Shown: positions 18,861 through 20,149 of the stretch, one piece after another | Layout: every line of letters starts with the position of its first letter | Position numbering within the stretch: the first letter of the stretch is position 1 | Source of the DNA: Smittium mucronatum | Lineage: Eukaryota; Kickxellomycota; Harpellomycetes; Harpellales; Legeriomycetaceae | DNA: 20,149 nucleotides | Reading direction: 5' to 3' | NCBI GenBank assembly: GCA_001953115.1 | Contig: LSSL01002409.1 | Location: forward strand, 1 to 20,149 | Notes under the pieces: model-generated | The model's input: only the letters and a program-made list of their open reading frames with translations | The model's database searches: none | What the model was told of the DNA's origin: nothing | Made by a program: the position numbers and the translations under genes

Positions 18861-20149
18861 AAAAAATTAAAATTTCGAAACTACTAAATAAAACAAAACT
18901 CTAATATTAGCAGAGACATGATTATTGGTACACTAAAATCCATCATAATTGTCACTTCACTCATTATTTTAACACACTAACCAATTAATATACTTGCCAA
19001 TATAAACAATAACCATTTCAAATATTATCAAACATAAATATTTCTTTTTTCGCAAATTTCCTACTTTACATGAATTAATTTTGAATTATCAAATACAAAA
19101 AATGATTACTAATACATATAAATTATTAAATGAATATTTTCCAGTATTCACAGCTTAAAATTTCTGCATACTGCATATTTTGCATAAAAAATTCTAAAAA
19201 TCACATTATTCCGGTTGAAAAGAAATAATTTCGACGATCTGCATGAATAGAATTAAATATTTCTATATTTTTAAGGAAAAGAAATTAAAATCACTAAAAT
19301 GATAGTTTTGTCGGAAAATCTTAAGAGAAATTAAAATAGAATAGGGTATTTTGGGGGGAGGGGTGCTAGAAAAGGGAAATATAAAATATAAAATAATATA
19401 TATATACATTTTCCAACTTTTTATAAATTGAAAACTTTATCGAAAATATTTGAGATCTACTATTAACTTTAAATTTCCAAATTTTTATCCCAAAACCTCT
19501 TCCAATATACGTTGCAAAAAATGTATATATATAAATGCCTAAATTTCTAAATGTCTAAATTGGATTTGAGCTCAAGAAGATAATATCATAGTATTTATAA
19601 TGATATACAAAACTTGGAATCGATATGCAAAACGGATATATGTATTCAAATGGACCTTTCGGTAATAAAAGTCACAATATATATGCTTTTTTATGATTGA
19701 TGGGATATTGAAGATAATTTTTGTGTATTAGGGGAAAAAATATAAAATACGTAGATGTTTGTTATAAATTAGACAAGGTAAATTTCTTTTTAAACAATAA
19801 TTTATATTAACTAAATATCTTTAGACAAATTTATATTTTTGGATATGGTTATATGTATATAATAAATTTAAATTAATAAATAGAAATTCTCGATACGAAA
19901 AATGATCAGTAAATATATAAAAAATGTGTAGTAATGACAAAATTTTGAGAATAAATTATTTTTTGGAAAAAAATTAACATCTAATAGGTTTAAAAGGTCG
20001 GGTTAGGTAAATAAGTATGGATAAAGAAGTATGAAAATGGTTGGTAACAGTGATGATTCAAGCTGAATATGGATACAATAGATAAGTACTTCGAATAGGA
20101 AGATGATAAAAGATGATAAAAGATGTAAAAATATATAATAAATGAATTT
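18861..20149. other. A+T-rich spacer with a weak coding-like trace
   Basis: No gene supported. On the plus strand one frame from about 19,559 to 19,775 has somewhat protein-like residues (NLESICKTDICIQMDLSVIK) but six or more stops and no motif. A G-rich run, GGGGGGAGGGG, lies at 19,353-19,363, and AGATGATAAA is repeated at about 20,100-20,125. Confidence 0.4.

Noticed and set aside
1..20149. CRISPR arrays, bacterial operons, rRNA genes
   Set aside because: No regularly spaced repeats, ribosome-binding sites in operon layout or rRNA-like conserved blocks were seen; the gene structure is eukaryotic.

Overview
The window looks like a gene-poor, strongly A+T-rich (roughly three-quarters by eye) eukaryotic chromosome segment. 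Spliceosomal introns, LTR and non-LTR retrotransposon remnants, long homopolymers and microsatellites rule out a bacterium. The single clearly intact gene, NPRL2/NPR2, has five short introns (61-111 nt) with GT..AG ends and a CTAAT-like branch site in the first, which suits a fungus or a fungus-related unicellular lineage (early-diverging fungus, rozellid-like or similar). The species cannot be fixed from this sequence.

Left part (1-3,510) is a retrotransposon pile-up. On the minus strand there is a Ty3-type start (LTR 1,915-2,146, primer-binding site 1,901-1,910, gag-like coiled-coil frame from 1,770) that runs into the reverse transcriptase and C-terminal zinc knuckle of a 5'-truncated LINE (31-about 1,340). 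Facing away on the plus strand is a Ty3/gypsy integrase remnant (2,380-3,510) with a complete D,D-35-E layout but about eight stop codons.

Centre-left (3,511-9,350) has no intact gene. It holds a G-quadruplex-like tract, a cluster of six CCAAT boxes, a GC-richer broken coding island on the minus strand (5,731-6,299), a probable small TIR element (6,601-7,064), a 776-bp fold-back element with two 181-bp arms about 91% identical (7,091-7,866), and a repeat family whose two copies face each other across 3 kb (5,137-5,205 and 8,175-8,247).

Centre (9,351-11,175, minus) is NPRL2, a subunit of the GATOR1/SEACIT complex that restrains TORC1 when amino acids are scarce. I assembled six exons by hand; they give 467 codons and retain the arginine finger.

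Right part (11,200-20,149) is again transposon debris: a plus-strand gag zinc-knuckle remnant (12,309-12,977), an unrecognised coding-like minus-strand locus with possible introns (13,927-15,350), and a badly decayed but nearly full-length L1/Tad-like LINE with endonuclease and reverse transcriptase (about 16,090-18,860, plus). The rest is A+T-rich spacer with nothing I can support.

The transposon remnants share no pathway with NPRL2. They explain why most of the window is non-genic.
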